Shown piece after piece: positions 25,581 through 35,076 of a DNA stretch of 64,000 nt. How positions within the stretch are numbered: the first letter of the stretch is position 1; each line of letters opens with the position of its first letter. The position numbers and the translations under genes are program-made. The stretch spans positions 310,001 through 374,000 of the forward strand of contig NZ_BMNR01000004.1 of the NCBI RefSeq assembly GCF_014646655.1. The letters run 5' to 3'. Origin of the DNA: Yeosuana aromativorans. Its GTDB lineage: Bacteria > Bacteroidota > Bacteroidia > Flavobacteriales > Flavobacteriaceae. The notes under the pieces are model-generated. The model was not told the DNA's origin. It saw only the letters and a program-made list of their open reading frames with translations, and did not search any database.

Positions 25581-28211
25581 TTAATTCAAACTAGCCAAAC
25601 TAGCTTTTAAGGTTTCAATTTTAGCCAAGGCATCTGCTTCTTTCTTTTTTTCACTGGCTACCACCTGCTCTGGCGCCCCCGCAACAAAACGCTCATTGGA
25701 CAGCTTTTTTTGTACCGATTTTAAAAAGCCTTCAGTATACTGTAATTCCTCAGTCAATTTTTTAATTTCGGCCTCTACATCAATGGCACCGGCCATCGGG
25801 ATGAAATATTCGTTTGATTTTACCCTAAAGGTCAAAGCCCCATCAACCGCTTCATCTGTGTATTGAATACCCTCTAAATTCACAAGCTTAACAATCACCT
25901 CATCAAACGTGGTATTGGCGTCTTCATTATTGATGACCAAACATTGAATAGCATCTTTAAAAGGAATGTTTTTTTGTTTTCTAATGGTTCTAATGCCAGA
26001 GACAACTTCTGATGCAAAATCAAATTCTGTCAACAAATCTTTGTTGTAAGCTTTTGGATTTGGCCATTTTGCAACTATCAAGGCTTCTTCTGGCGTTCGT
26101 TCTGAAATATATTGCCAAATATCCTCAGTTAAAAATGGCATGAATGGGTGCAACAATTTCAGATTATTCTCCAAAATTGAAATGGCCGCTTCATACGTGG
26201 CTTTATCAATAGGTTTTTGGTACTCTGGTTTGATAATCTCTAAAAACCAAGAACAGAAATCGTTCCATATTAACTTATAGGTTTCCATCAAAGCATCGCT
26301 AATGCGGTATTTACTGTAATGGTCTTCAATGACTAACAGCGTATCTTGAAATTTGGCCTCAAACCAGTCTATAGCTATTTTAGATGATTGAGGTTGCCCA
26401 ATATCGGCAACGTCCCAACCTTGTATGAGCCTAAATGCATTCCATATTTTATTGGCAAATCCTTTTCCTTGTTGGCATAAGGCTTCATCAAACAACAAAT
26501 CATTTCCAGCAGCAGAACTTAATAACAGCCCAACACGAACACCATCAGCCCCAAATTCCTCAATGAGTTTTAAGGCGTCCGGCGAATTACCTAATGACTT
26601 GCTCATTTTACGGCGTTGCTTATCACGAACCAAACCTGTTAAATAGACGTTTTCAAATGGTTTTTCATTTCTGTATTCATAGCCAGCAATAATCATTCTG
26701 GCTACCCAAAAGAACAAAATATCGGGTCCTGTAACCAAATCATTGGTTGGATAGTAATATTGAATGTCTTTGTTTTCAGGATAGCGAATGCCATCAAAAA
26801 CACTCATAGGCCACAACCAAGACGAGAACCAAGTGTCCAATGCATCAGTATCTTGTGTTAAGTCTGAAATGGTAAATTGTTGATTATTGGTTTTATCTTG
26901 AGCCAACTTTAAAGCTTCTTCAATGGTTTCAGCTACCACAAAATCGTCTGTTCCATCTCCGAAGTAATAGGCTGGAATTTGTTGACCCCACAATAACTGA
27001 CGTGAAATATTCCAATCGCGGATGTTTTCCATCCAATGGCGATACGTATTTTCAAACTTTTTGGGGAACAACTTAACATCACCATCTTCTAAAACCGCTT
27101 TGATGGCTGGTTTAACCAAATCTTCCATTTTTAAAAACCACTGATCTGACAGTCTAGGTTCAATAACGGCTTTGGTGCGTTCGCTGGTTCCTACTTTATT
27201 GATGTAGTTCTCGGTTTTAACCAAATGCCCTTTGTCTTCCAGTTCCTTTTTGATTTCCTTTCTAACCACAAACCGATCTTTCCCTTCATAGTGCAATCCA
27301 AAACTGTTCAGAGAAGCATCATCATTAAAAATATCAACAACTTGAAGATTGTGTTTATCGCCTAGATTTTTATCGTTTTCATCATGCGCTGGTGTTACTT
27401 TTAAACAACCCGTACCAAATTCCATATCTACATATTCATCTTCAATAATTGGGATCACCCGATTACAAATAGGCACAATGGCTTTTTTTCCTCTTAAATG
27501 GGTAAACCGTTCATCATTTGGATTGATACAGATAGCGGTATCACCAAAAATGGTTTCAGGGCGCGTTGTAGCAATGGTAAGTGTATCATTTGTCCCTTCT
27601 ACTTTATAAGATAAATAATAAAGCAGTCCTTGCTGTTCTTCATAAATAACTTCTTCATCAGACAAGGTTGTTTTGGCTTCAGGGTCCCAGTTAACCATAC
27701 GGTATCCACGATATATCAAGCCTTTGTTATACAAGTCAACAAATACCTTAATCACTGATTCACTCATGTCATCGTCCATGGTGAACTTAGTACGGTCCCA
27801 ATCACAAGAACAACCTAGCTTTTTTAATTGTTCTAAAATAACGCCACCATATTCGTGCGTCCAATCCCAAGCATGTTTTAAAAACTCATCACGAGATAAG
27901 TCATTTTTATCAATCCCCTGCTCTTTTAGTTTTGCAACAACCTTTGCCTCGGTTGCAATAGAAGCATGGTCAGTACCTGGAACCCAACAGGCATTTTTGC
28001 CTTGTAAGCGTGCGCGACGAATCAACACGTCTTGAATGGTATTATTGAGCATGTGACCCATATGCAGCACGCCTGTGACATTTGGTGGTGGTATCACGAT
28101 GGTGTAGGGCTCTCTTTCATCTGGTTCTGAATGAAAAAACTTGTGTTTCATCCAGTAATCATACCATTTACTTTCTACCTGGCTAGCATCATATTTAGCG
28201 GGAATTTCCAT
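25581..28211 (-). CDS. valS: valine--tRNA ligase
   Basis: An 876-residue class I aminoacyl-tRNA synthetase. Signatures: [14 protein letters not shown] (HIGH box), a CP1 editing domain with [28 protein letters not shown], and [13 protein letters not shown] (KMSKS). The C-terminal coiled coil (about the last 65 residues) is typical of ValRS and binds tRNA. The ATG at 28211 ([17 protein letters not shown]) is the family start; an ATG 11 codons upstream adds an unlike segment. A TACTTTTG -7 element is at 28242-28249. Confidence 0.96.
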   Translation of the reverse strand: MEIPAKYDASQVESKWYDYWMKHKFFHSEPDEREPYTIVIPPPNVTGVLHMGHMLNNTIQDVLIRRARLQGKNACWVPGTDHASIATEAKVVAKLKEQGIDKNDLSRDEFLKHAWDWTHEYGGVILEQLKKLGCSCDWDRTKFTMDDDMSESVIKVFVDLYNKGLIYRGYRMVNWDPEAKTTLSDEEVIYEEQQGLLYYLSYKVEGTNDTLTIATTRPETIFGDTAICINPNDERFTHLRGKKAIVPICNRVIPIIEDEYVDMEFGTGCLKVTPAHDENDKNLGDKHNLQVVDIFNDDASLNSFGLHYEGKDRFVVRKEIKKELEDKGHLVKTENYINKVGTSERTKAVIEPRLSDQWFLKMEDLVKPAIKAVLEDGDVKLFPKKFENTYRHWMENIRDWNISRQLLWGQQIPAYYFGDGTDDFVVAETIEEALKLAQDKTNNQQFTISDLTQDTDALDTWFSSWLWPMSVFDGIRYPENKDIQYYYPTNDLVTGPDILFFWVARMIIAGYEYRNEKPFENVYLTGLVRDKQRRKMSKSLGNSPDALKLIEEFGADGVRVGLLLSSAAGNDLLFDEALCQQGKGFANKIWNAFRLIQGWDVADIGQPQSSKIAIDWFEAKFQDTLLVIEDHYSKYRISDALMETYKLIWNDFCSWFLEIIKPEYQKPIDKATYEAAISILENNLKLLHPFMPFLTEDIWQYISERTPEEALIVAKWPNPKAYNKDLLTEFDFASEVVSGIRTIRKQKNIPFKDAIQCLVINNEDANTTFDEVIVKLVNLEGIQYTDEAVDGALTFRVKSNEYFIPMAGAIDVEAEIKKLTEELQYTEGFLKSVQKKLSNERFVAGAPEQVVASEKKKEADALAKIETLKASLASLN

Positions 28212-28241
28212 ACTTTGGAATAGTTTTTGAATGTTGATTTG

Positions 28242-28249
28242 CAAAAGTA
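28242..28249 (-). promoter_or_regulatory. -7 element (TACTTTTG) for valS
   Basis: The minus strand reads TACTTTTGCA about 31 bases before the valS ATG at 28211. Its position would exclude the longer start from any useful leader, supporting the shorter protein. Confidence 0.4.
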
Positions 28250-28298
28250 CTTATATTTCTTTTTCTGTGAAAGTATATGAAGTGCATAGATATATTGA

Positions 28299-28320
28299 TT
28301 GTAGTTTAATTTAACTACAA
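28299..28320. promoter_or_regulatory. inverted repeat in the valS/DUF1573 gap, operator-like
   Basis: TTGTAGTT and AACTACAA are exact eight-base inverted repeats separated by six bases. The site lies between two divergent genes and is not followed by a T run, so it looks more like a protein-binding site than a terminator. No known regulator can be named. Confidence 0.3.
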
Positions 28321-28396
28321 AAGTGCGTTTCATCTAGTTTTTTTGCTTGTTGTAGAAAAAGTGACTATGTTTACTAAAGATTTTAAAATTATTATC

Positions 28397-28822
28397 ATGA
28401 AAAAAATAATTACTATTCTATTTATTGGTCTGATTGGTTTTTGTGCAAATGCACAGGAAAAAACTGCAAAAATTGAGTTTAAGTCAGATACAATAGATTA
28501 CGGAACCATTGAAAAAGGATCCAACGGTGTTCGGGTTTTTGAGTTTACAAATACCGGTGACGCACCGCTTATCATATCTAAAGTGACTTCAAGTTGTGGT
28601 TGTACAATCCCAAAAAAACCAGACGGTGCCATTTTACCGGGTAAAACAGGGCAAATTGAAGTTAAATATGATACCAACAGAGTAAGCCCAATTAGAAAAA
28701 CCATTACGGTTATTTCAAATGCTGAAACACCAACTGTAGCATTAAAAATTAAAGGTGAAGTTATTGATTCAAGCAAAGAGAGTGTCCTTGAAAAGAAAGA
28801 CAAGAGCATGGTAGCTCAATAA
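28397..28822 (+). CDS. DUF1573 domain secreted protein
   Basis: A 141-residue exported protein. It has a signal peptide (MKKIITILFIGLIGFCANAQ) and a DUF1573 immunoglobulin-like domain with the conserved VTSSCGCTIPKKPDGAI and GKTGQIEVKYDTN. The two Cys around GC may bind metal or form a disulfide. Function is unknown, although the domain is very common in Bacteroidetes. The ATG at 28397 begins the signal peptide; an upstream in-frame ATG adds 18 residues that break it. Confidence 0.85.
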   Translation: MKKIITILFIGLIGFCANAQEKTAKIEFKSDTIDYGTIEKGSNGVRVFEFTNTGDAPLIISKVTSSCGCTIPKKPDGAILPGKTGQIEVKYDTNRVSPIRKTITVISNAETPTVALKIKGEVIDSSKESVLEKKDKSMVAQ

Positions 28823-28845
28823 GATTTTAAAAATATCAAATAATG

Positions 28846-28880
28846 GCCTGAATATTTTGAAAAATATTCAGGCTATTTTT
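28846..28880. terminator. strong bidirectional terminator
   Basis: GCCTGAATATTTT pairs with AAAATATTCAGGC (28861-28873) over 12-13 bases with a tiny loop, followed by TATTTTT. It sits between the convergent DUF1573 and aspartyl-protease genes. Confidence 0.8.
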
Positions 28881-30216
28881 ATTCAAACAATTTTTCCAAC
28901 CTAAATTCAAACGTCAACTCTCTACCATATCGTTCTACCAATAACTTGATACGGGTTCCTTCATCATCATAAAATTTATGGGTTAAATCTTGTAAGGTAT
29001 AGTGATAAGAAGGTTTACCGTTTATTGACAGTATGACATCACCAATCTTCAAACCTGCTCTATCAGCAGGAGAACCTTCTCGCAGTTCAACTATTGTATA
29101 AGCTGGCTTTAATGAGAGCTTATACCGTGTATCAAAAACAATTTTTGTTCCGTTGTGAGTTTCATCAGTGAGGTTAGAATTCTCATCATCTCGTATAACA
29201 TTATCAAGTTCCTTTACAAACCGCATTCCGTCATGAGCCAATTCTATCCCGCTTTTATTGTAGCTAAAAGGATCATTAAAATAGCTGTTCTTTTTAAAAG
29301 TAATATAACCTCTTGGATAATCTACAATGAGATTGAAGCGTTTTAATATATTTCCTGCCAGACTGCCATTTCTGTCTTTAAATTGCCTAGCATAAGAGAT
29401 AGAAGTGGAATCTGGATAGGCCACATTGGCATTTTTAAGCACAACATTTCCTATGGAGAATTCTTGAATTCTAGAACGTTTACCATAAACACTTCCGCTT
29501 AATCCATGACCAAGAAAATCGGTGAAATATTTATCTCCACACTGAATACCCATATCCTTGTCTTCAAATAACCATAATGAATCGCTTCCGCCAGAATCAA
29601 TTAATAATTTTATGGGTATCTCTTTATTGTTTATCTTAACACTTACATTTAAATATGGCTTATTATTGTAGAATTCAAGGTTCGACCGCTCACATTTTCT
29701 ACAGTTTTTATACCTGTAATGTTCAGGCTCAGTTAATTTTATGAACTTGCCCGAGTAACTGATCTCAACCACAAGGTCTTTAAACAAATCATAACCTATA
29801 ATACCATGTACCGGCACTCCCAATCTTGGTGTAAAATTGATATCTGCATTAAATACCGCATACAAATCTTGATTAAACTTAACGGCATCTCCTACTCTAA
29901 ACACATTATTTTTTGATTTTAAAGCTTCAACGGATTCGCCTTCTCCCAAACCTCTTAAATAAATCCTTTCGGTATCCTTGATTTTTAAGGAATCTGAGAG
30001 ATTCAAAAAATTAAAAATAATGGGTTTGCTAACACCGGTATCTAACAAAAATGACAATTCCACGCCATTAATTTCTACTGGAATAACAATCAAATTATTA
30101 ATAAACTTAAAGTGGATTTTATCTGATTTCCTCTTGTTTTGAACAATAAACTCTCCTTGGGAAAATCCAAGACCATTATAGCATAACAGCAATAATATGA
30201 CTAGAGCATTCTTCAT
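28879..30216 (-). CDS. secreted retropepsin-like aspartyl protease with PDZ domain
   Basis: A 445-residue exported protein. After a signal peptide (VILLLLCYNGLGFSQG) come two retroviral-type aspartyl protease halves, with SFLLDTGVSKPIIF (DTG) and IKLLIDSGGSDSLWLF (DSG) as the paired catalytic motifs. A C-terminal PDZ domain carries LREGSPADRAGLKIGDVILS. This single-chain arrangement is common in Bacteroidetes periplasmic proteins and could process or bind cell-envelope proteins. Its targets are unknown. It stands alone between a terminator and the divergent aminotransferase. Confidence 0.85.
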   Translation of the reverse strand: MKNALVILLLLCYNGLGFSQGEFIVQNKRKSDKIHFKFINNLIVIPVEINGVELSFLLDTGVSKPIIFNFLNLSDSLKIKDTERIYLRGLGEGESVEALKSKNNVFRVGDAVKFNQDLYAVFNADINFTPRLGVPVHGIIGYDLFKDLVVEISYSGKFIKLTEPEHYRYKNCRKCERSNLEFYNNKPYLNVSVKINNKEIPIKLLIDSGGSDSLWLFEDKDMGIQCGDKYFTDFLGHGLSGSVYGKRSRIQEFSIGNVVLKNANVAYPDSTSISYARQFKDRNGSLAGNILKRFNLIVDYPRGYITFKKNSYFNDPFSYNKSGIELAHDGMRFVKELDNVIRDDENSNLTDETHNGTKIVFDTRYKLSLKPAYTIVELREGSPADRAGLKIGDVILSINGKPSYHYTLQDLTHKFYDDEGTRIKLLVERYGRELTFEFRLEKLFE

Positions 30217-30344
30217 AAAAAAACCAAGATTGAAACTTCTTGTATCAATTTACAAATCCTTTTGCCAATTGGTTCAATTATGCCTGTTTTTTAAATAAAC
30301 TTTAAGATAATTTTCTCAACTTTGCACTTGAAAATTCATTTAAA

Positions 30345-31535
30345 ATGCCAGTAATTTCCAAAAAGGGACAATTAATGCCCCAATCACCTATACGAAAATT
30401 AGCTCCTTATGCTGAAAAAGCCCATAAACAGGGTAAAACAGTGTATCATTTAAACATTGGTCAACCAGACATAAAAACACCCCAAATAGCTTTGGATGCC
30501 GTAAAAGTGCATTCTTTGGATATTTTATCTTATACACGCTCTGAAGGATCTGAAGAATATAGGGATAAAATAGCTGCTTACTACCAAAAAAAAGACATCA
30601 AGGTTACTCATGATGATATTATTGTTACCACTGGTGGTAGTGAGGCCTTACTCTTTGCCTTTGGCAGTGTTATGGACATTGATGATGAAATTATCATTCC
30701 GGAGCCATTTTATGCTAACTATAATGGTTTTTCAACAGCTTCTGGAGTGAATATTGTTCCTGTTATTTCTAAAATAGAAGATAATTTTGCGCTTCCACCC
30801 ATTAGTGAGTTTGAAAAACTGATTACGCCTAAAACAAAGGCCATTCTAATTTGCAATCCAGGAAATCCTACAGGGTATTTATATTCAAAAGAAGAAATCA
30901 AACAATTGGCTGCGCTTGTAAAAAAACACGATTTATTTTTAATAGCTGATGAAGTGTACCGTGAATTTGCCTATGATGGCCATATCCATTATTCCATCAT
31001 GCAAGAGGAGGGTTTAGAAGAACACGCAATCATGATTGATTCGGTTTCAAAACGCTATAGTATGTGCGGTGCCAGAATAGGCTGTTTGGTTTCCAGAAAC
31101 AAATCGGTAATTCAAACAGCTTTAAAATTTGCACAAGCCCGGTTAAGTCCGCCTACATTTGCCCAAATAGCTAGTGAAGCTGCGCTTGAAACACCACAAA
31201 GTTATTTTGACAATGTTATTGAAGAATATGTTGACCGGAGAAATACGCTGATATCTGAATTGGAAAAAATTGAAGGCGTAAAAGTAGCCAAACCAAATGG
31301 GGCATTTTATTGCGTTGTGGAATTGCCCATAAAAAACTCAGACGATTTTGCACAATGGCTTTTAGAACATTTTGATATTAACGGAGAAACGGTAATGGTT
31401 GCACCTGCTGCTGGATTTTATTCAACACCAGGTGTTGGTTTAAACCAAATCAGGATTGCTTACGTACTTAAAAAGGAAAGTTTAATAACAGCAGTCCACA
31501 TTTTAAAAGAAGCCTTGAAAATTTATAAAGATTAG
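30345..31535 (+). CDS. class I/II aminotransferase (PLP-dependent)
   Basis: A 396-residue fold-type I aminotransferase. The PLP lysine is in DSVSKRYSMCGARIGC. Other signs are YSRSEG-like LSYTRSEGSEEYRDKIA, ICNPGNPTG and LIADEVYREF. It resembles the aspartate/prephenate aminotransferase group, but the amino-acid substrate is unresolved. murB starts on the last base of this gene's stop codon (TAGTG), so the two are coupled. That might point to a supply of wall or amino-acid precursors, which is inference. Confidence 0.88.
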   Translation: MPVISKKGQLMPQSPIRKLAPYAEKAHKQGKTVYHLNIGQPDIKTPQIALDAVKVHSLDILSYTRSEGSEEYRDKIAAYYQKKDIKVTHDDIIVTTGGSEALLFAFGSVMDIDDEIIIPEPFYANYNGFSTASGVNIVPVISKIEDNFALPPISEFEKLITPKTKAILICNPGNPTGYLYSKEEIKQLAALVKKHDLFLIADEVYREFAYDGHIHYSIMQEEGLEEHAIMIDSVSKRYSMCGARIGCLVSRNKSVIQTALKFAQARLSPPTFAQIASEAALETPQSYFDNVIEEYVDRRNTLISELEKIEGVKVAKPNGAFYCVVELPIKNSDDFAQWLLEHFDINGETVMVAPAAGFYSTPGVGLNQIRIAYVLKKESLITAVHILKEALKIYKD

Positions 31536-32548
31536 TGCAAATCAAGCATGACATATCACTAAAACCCTTTAACACATTCGGCATTGATGTTTCGGCCAAA
31601 CATTTTGTTTCGGTTTCAAACATTGATGGCTTAAAAGCTGTCTTAGCATTAAAAGAATATCCCGATAAGCTCATCTTAGGCGGTGGCAGTAACATGTTGC
31701 TTACCAAAGATCAAGACAAACTGGTCATCCATATAAATTTAAAGGGAATCACCATTGTTTCACAAGACGAAGATTTTGTGATTGTAAAAGCCAATGCTGG
31801 TGAAAACTGGCATGAATTTGTACTCTGGTGTATGGCTCATGACTTTGGCGGCATTGAAAATCTATCGTTGATCCCTGGTAATGTTGGCACAGCTCCAATC
31901 CAAAATATTGGCGCTTATGGTGTTGAACTAAAGGATATTTTTGTGTCTTGTGACTCGTTATCATTGGATTCTCTTGAAACCTGTACTTTTTCAAAAACCG
32001 ATTGTCAATTTGGTTACAGGGATTCTATTTTTAAACAACACGGAAAAAACAAATATGTTGTCACCAGCGTAACTTTTAGATTAACTAAGCGCAACCATTT
32101 ATTACATGTGAATTATGGCACTATTTCTTCGGAATTAGAATCCCTGAACATAACAAACCCAACTATTCAAGATATTTCAAAAGCAGTAATTTCAATTCGC
32201 GAAAGTAAATTACCCAATCCAAAAGTTATCGGCAATAGTGGTAGTTTTTTTAAAAACCCTATTATTCCAAAAAACCAATACAAAACTTTATTGCTCAATT
32301 TTCCTGATGTACCAAGTTATCCCGTTTCTGAGGATAGTGTTAAAGTTCCTGCAGGTTGGCTTATTGAAAAAGCAGGCTTTAAAGGAAAGCGGTTTGGAGA
32401 TTACGGTGTACATAAAAACCAAGCGCTGGTCTTGGTTAATTATGGCCAAGCAACAGGTTCTGATATTTTAAAACTGGCCAAATTAATTCAAATTACAATA
32501 TTGCGTATCTTTAATATTTCGATTGAAGCTGAAGTTAATATTCTTTAA
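31535..32548 (+). CDS. murB: UDP-N-acetylmuramate dehydrogenase
   Basis: A 337-residue FAD enzyme that reduces UDP-GlcNAc-enolpyruvate to UDP-MurNAc. Motifs: LKPFNTFGID, LGGGSNMLLT (FAD), IPGNVGTAPIQNIGAYG, FGYRDSIFK and GNSGSFFKNP with the catalytic Ser. The YRDS segment marks the type I (E. coli-like) form, and the length agrees. The start is a GTG sharing one base with the upstream stop. Confidence 0.94.
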   Translation: MQIKHDISLKPFNTFGIDVSAKHFVSVSNIDGLKAVLALKEYPDKLILGGGSNMLLTKDQDKLVIHINLKGITIVSQDEDFVIVKANAGENWHEFVLWCMAHDFGGIENLSLIPGNVGTAPIQNIGAYGVELKDIFVSCDSLSLDSLETCTFSKTDCQFGYRDSIFKQHGKNKYVVTSVTFRLTKRNHLLHVNYGTISSELESLNITNPTIQDISKAVISIRESKLPNPKVIGNSGSFFKNPIIPKNQYKTLLLNFPDVPSYPVSEDSVKVPAGWLIEKAGFKGKRFGDYGVHKNQALVLVNYGQATGSDILKLAKLIQITILRIFNISIEAEVNIL

Positions 32549-32616
32549 TTTGAAAGAAATATCTATTTTTGAGACTTTTAAGCATTATATTGATTTATAA
32601 TTAAAAACTAACCAAC

Positions 32617-33162
32617 TTGATTTCACCAATAGAGAAAGACATAGTAAGCTTGTTGGAAAAAGGCGATAAAAAGGCCATAACCTTACTATACGAGTATTAT
32701 GCTGATGCCATTTATGGTGTTATCTTAAAAGTTATTTCGGATGAAGACGTTGCACAAGATGTCCTTCAGGAAAGCTTTGTGAAAATCTGGAAAAACTCCA
32801 AAAAATACGATGCCAGCAAAGCCAAGCTCTTTACATGGCTCTACAGAATTGCTTACAACACGGCTATTGACAAGGTTAGATCTTTAAAAAATAAAACCAA
32901 TAATGAAGTCCAAATTGAGACTTCATCCGTATATAGAATAACATCAAACGAATTGAACCAAGATGTTTTAGACATCCAAAAGCACTTAAGCACTTTGGAC
33001 GAAAAATATCAAATTGTGTTGAATGCCCTCTTTTTTGAAGGCATGACACAACAAGAAGCAAGTGAAGAATTAGATATTCCACTTGGAACTATAAAATCGA
33101 GATTAAAAATTGGATTACGTGAATTGAAAAAAATTTATAATCCAGAACAAATACAGTCATGA
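32617..33162 (+). CDS. ECF-type RNA polymerase sigma factor
   Basis: A 181-residue sigma-70 family factor with region 2 (DVAQDVLQESFVKIWKN, LFTWLYRIAYNTAID) and region 4 (LNALFFEGMTQQEASEELD, PLGTIKSRLKIG). The start is TTG at 32617. It overlaps the next gene, a membrane anti-sigma factor, by four bases. This is a standard sigma/anti-sigma pair responding to an envelope signal. The signal is unknown. Confidence 0.9.
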   Translation: MISPIEKDIVSLLEKGDKKAITLLYEYYADAIYGVILKVISDEDVAQDVLQESFVKIWKNSKKYDASKAKLFTWLYRIAYNTAIDKVRSLKNKTNNEVQIETSSVYRITSNELNQDVLDIQKHLSTLDEKYQIVLNALFFEGMTQQEASEELDIPLGTIKSRLKIGLRELKKIYNPEQIQS

Positions 33163-33947
33163 ATGAGAAAATAACTACTTTTTTAAATTCTGGCCTATTA
33201 GAAAAATATCTATTAGGAGAAACTTCTTCTGATGAAACCAAATATGTTGAAACATACATTTCAAGACATCCAGAAGTAGAGAATGCATATAACACATTGC
33301 AATTCAACTTAGAAATAGTTGCAAAAAGCAATGCTGTTGAAGCTCCAAAAAATATATTGGACACTATTTTGGAAGAGCTTGATGAGAAACCTGTTGTAAA
33401 GCTCAATGCTAATAAAAAATACAAAAAATGGCATAAGTATAGCATTGCTGCCAGTATAGTTGCATTGGTTTTTGCAGGACAATCGTATTACCTTCATGTC
33501 AAAAACAAAAAACTATCCGAAGAAAACCAAGTGGTAGTCGATGAAATTTTTGATCTGCGAAGTGATATTGAAAAGAACAACAAAAAACTGGATGACATTA
33601 TGCATCAGTTTAAACAGCTTAATGACCCTGAAACCTACAAATACATCATGGAAGGAAATAGTAGGGCAAAAAACTTAAAAACGGTTGCATATATCAATCC
33701 TAAAGAAAAAACATCTATGATTGATGTTGTGTCGTTACCACAACTACCAGAGGAACAATGCTATCAAATATGGGCAGAACTTCAAGGTAAAATGGTAAGT
33801 CTAGGAATTTTAAGTGAAACCGATAGACAGCTTAAATCAATTCCTTACACCGAAGATGCACTTGGCCTTAATATAACCATTGAGCCAAAAGGCGGCAACA
33901 CCGTTGCATCATTAGAAAATTCAGTTGCAGAAATTCATTTAAAGTAA
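33159..33947 (+). CDS. membrane anti-sigma factor (RskA-like)
   Basis: A 262-residue anti-sigma factor. The N-terminal cytosolic part has the sigma-binding LEKYLLGETSSDETKYVETY segment, then one membrane helix (YSIAASIVALVFAGQSYYL, about residues 92-110), a periplasmic coiled coil (residues 115-150) and the anti-sigma-K C-terminal domain (CYQIWAELQGKMVSLGIL and ITIEPKGG). It would hold the preceding sigma factor inactive at the membrane. The stop is followed by a strong terminator. Confidence 0.9.
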   Translation: MNEKITTFLNSGLLEKYLLGETSSDETKYVETYISRHPEVENAYNTLQFNLEIVAKSNAVEAPKNILDTILEELDEKPVVKLNANKKYKKWHKYSIAASIVALVFAGQSYYLHVKNKKLSEENQVVVDEIFDLRSDIEKNNKKLDDIMHQFKQLNDPETYKYIMEGNSRAKNLKTVAYINPKEKTSMIDVVSLPQLPEEQCYQIWAELQGKMVSLGILSETDRQLKSIPYTEDALGLNITIEPKGGNTVASLENSVAEIHLK

Positions 33948-33968
33948 ATTGGTTAATAGCATAATCAA

Positions 33969-34006
33969 AAAAAAGGCTCATTTTAAGTTTAAAATGAGCC
34001 TTTTTT
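33969..34006. terminator. strong bidirectional terminator
   Basis: GGCTCATTTTAA and TTAAAATGAGCC form a 12-base stem with a two-base centre, extended by A and T runs to 18 pairs. It serves both the anti-sigma gene and convergent aqpZ. Confidence 0.85.
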
Positions 34007-34027
34007 GCAATTAGTGTATTAATGTTC

Positions 34028-34714
34028 TTAATCTTTATCAAAAAGTGTTTTATGAATAAGGCCGGCAACTATTGCTCCTGCAATTGGTGCTAACCAAAAC
34101 AACCAAAGCTGACCCATATAATCACCTCCAGCAAATAATGCCTGGCTTGTTGATCTGGCTGGGTTAACAGATGTATTGGTTATGGGAATACTTATTAAAT
34201 GGATTAATGTTAAAGCCAATCCGATAGCTATCGGCGCAAATCCTTTTGGAGCTCTTTCATTGGTACTTCCTAAAATAATCAACAAGAAAAAACCTGTCAA
34301 CAAGAATTCTGCTACCAAAGCTGAAGTCATTGAATACCCTCCTGGTGATAGGTCACCATAACCATTGGCCGCAAAACCGCCAATGTCCACAAAATCAGAT
34401 TTCCCAGATACAATAAGATATAAAGCTCCAGCAGCTAAAATGGCTCCAACTAATTGAGCTAAAATGTAACCCAACAAATCCTTACCAGCAAACTTTCCGC
34501 CTGCCCATAACCCAAAGGATACGGCAGGATTAAAATGCGCTCCAGAAATATGCCCAACGGCAAATGCCATAGTTAGCACCGTTAGACCAAATGCCAGTGC
34601 AACACCAGCAAAACCAATTCCTAAATCAGGAAAACCAGCAGCAAAAATGGCGCTTCCGCAACCACCAAAAACAAGCCAAAAAGTGCCAAAAAATTCAGCA
34701 AACAATTTTTTCAT
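34028..34714 (-). CDS. aqpZ: aquaporin Z
   Basis: A 228-residue channel with six membrane helices and two NPA half-helices: [14 protein letters not shown] and [14 protein letters not shown]. The Arg after the second NPA and the small residues around the pore match the water-selective AqpZ type. The N-terminus is [20 protein letters not shown], as in E. coli AqpZ. It stands alone in front of a terminator. Likely role is rapid water exchange during osmotic change. Confidence 0.94.
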   Translation of the reverse strand: MKKLFAEFFGTFWLVFGGCGSAIFAAGFPDLGIGFAGVALAFGLTVLTMAFAVGHISGAHFNPAVSFGLWAGGKFAGKDLLGYILAQLVGAILAAGALYLIVSGKSDFVDIGGFAANGYGDLSPGGYSMTSALVAEFLLTGFFLLIILGSTNERAPKGFAPIAIGLALTLIHLISIPITNTSVNPARSTSQALFAGGDYMGQLWLFWLAPIAGAIVAGLIHKTLFDKD

Positions 34715-34833
34715 AAAATTTATTTTAATTAGTTAGTAATTTAAATATACAAATAATTGTTTTACATTGATTTAATAAATATAACTCTCAATTGTATCTA
34801 TAACCCTAGTGCAATTATATTACTAAAAACCTG

Positions 34834-34841
34834 TATCTTTG
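34834..34841 (+). promoter_or_regulatory. -7 element (TATCTTTG) before the Cys-rich protein gene
   Basis: TATCTTTGCACC lies 26 bases before the ATG at 34867. It would head the run of five closely spaced genes to 38827. Confidence 0.5.
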
Positions 34842-34866
34842 CACCAAATAATTATAGACATCAATA

Positions 34867-35070
34867 ATGAAACTTCTTTTAATAACCTTTATCTTATTAG
34901 GACTTGGCGTTGCAGGTATTGCCATTAAACTTTGGGCCAAAAAGGATGGCAAATTTGCTGGCACTTGTGCCAGTCAAAATCCTATGCTTAACAAAGATGG
35001 TCAAGCTTGTGGCTTTTGTGGAAAGACACCAGACCAATTTAGTGAATGCAATGAACCTCAACATTCATAG
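34867..35070 (+). CDS. small Cys-rich membrane or secreted protein
   Basis: A 67-residue protein with one N-terminal hydrophobic helix (LLLITFILLGLGVAGIAIKLW) and a short outer part containing four Cys in a C-x13-C-x2-C-x9-C pattern (GTCASQNP, ACGFCGK, SECNE). The arrangement could bind a metal or form two disulfides. I recall it as a conserved small gene in Flavobacteriaceae annotated only as membrane or secreted protein. It starts a run with a glycosyltransferase, an ECF sigma factor and a Nramp-fold transporter. Confidence 0.75.
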   Translation: MKLLLITFILLGLGVAGIAIKLWAKKDGKFAGTCASQNPMLNKDGQACGFCGKTPDQFSECNEPQHS

Positions 35071-35076
35071 CAGTAT

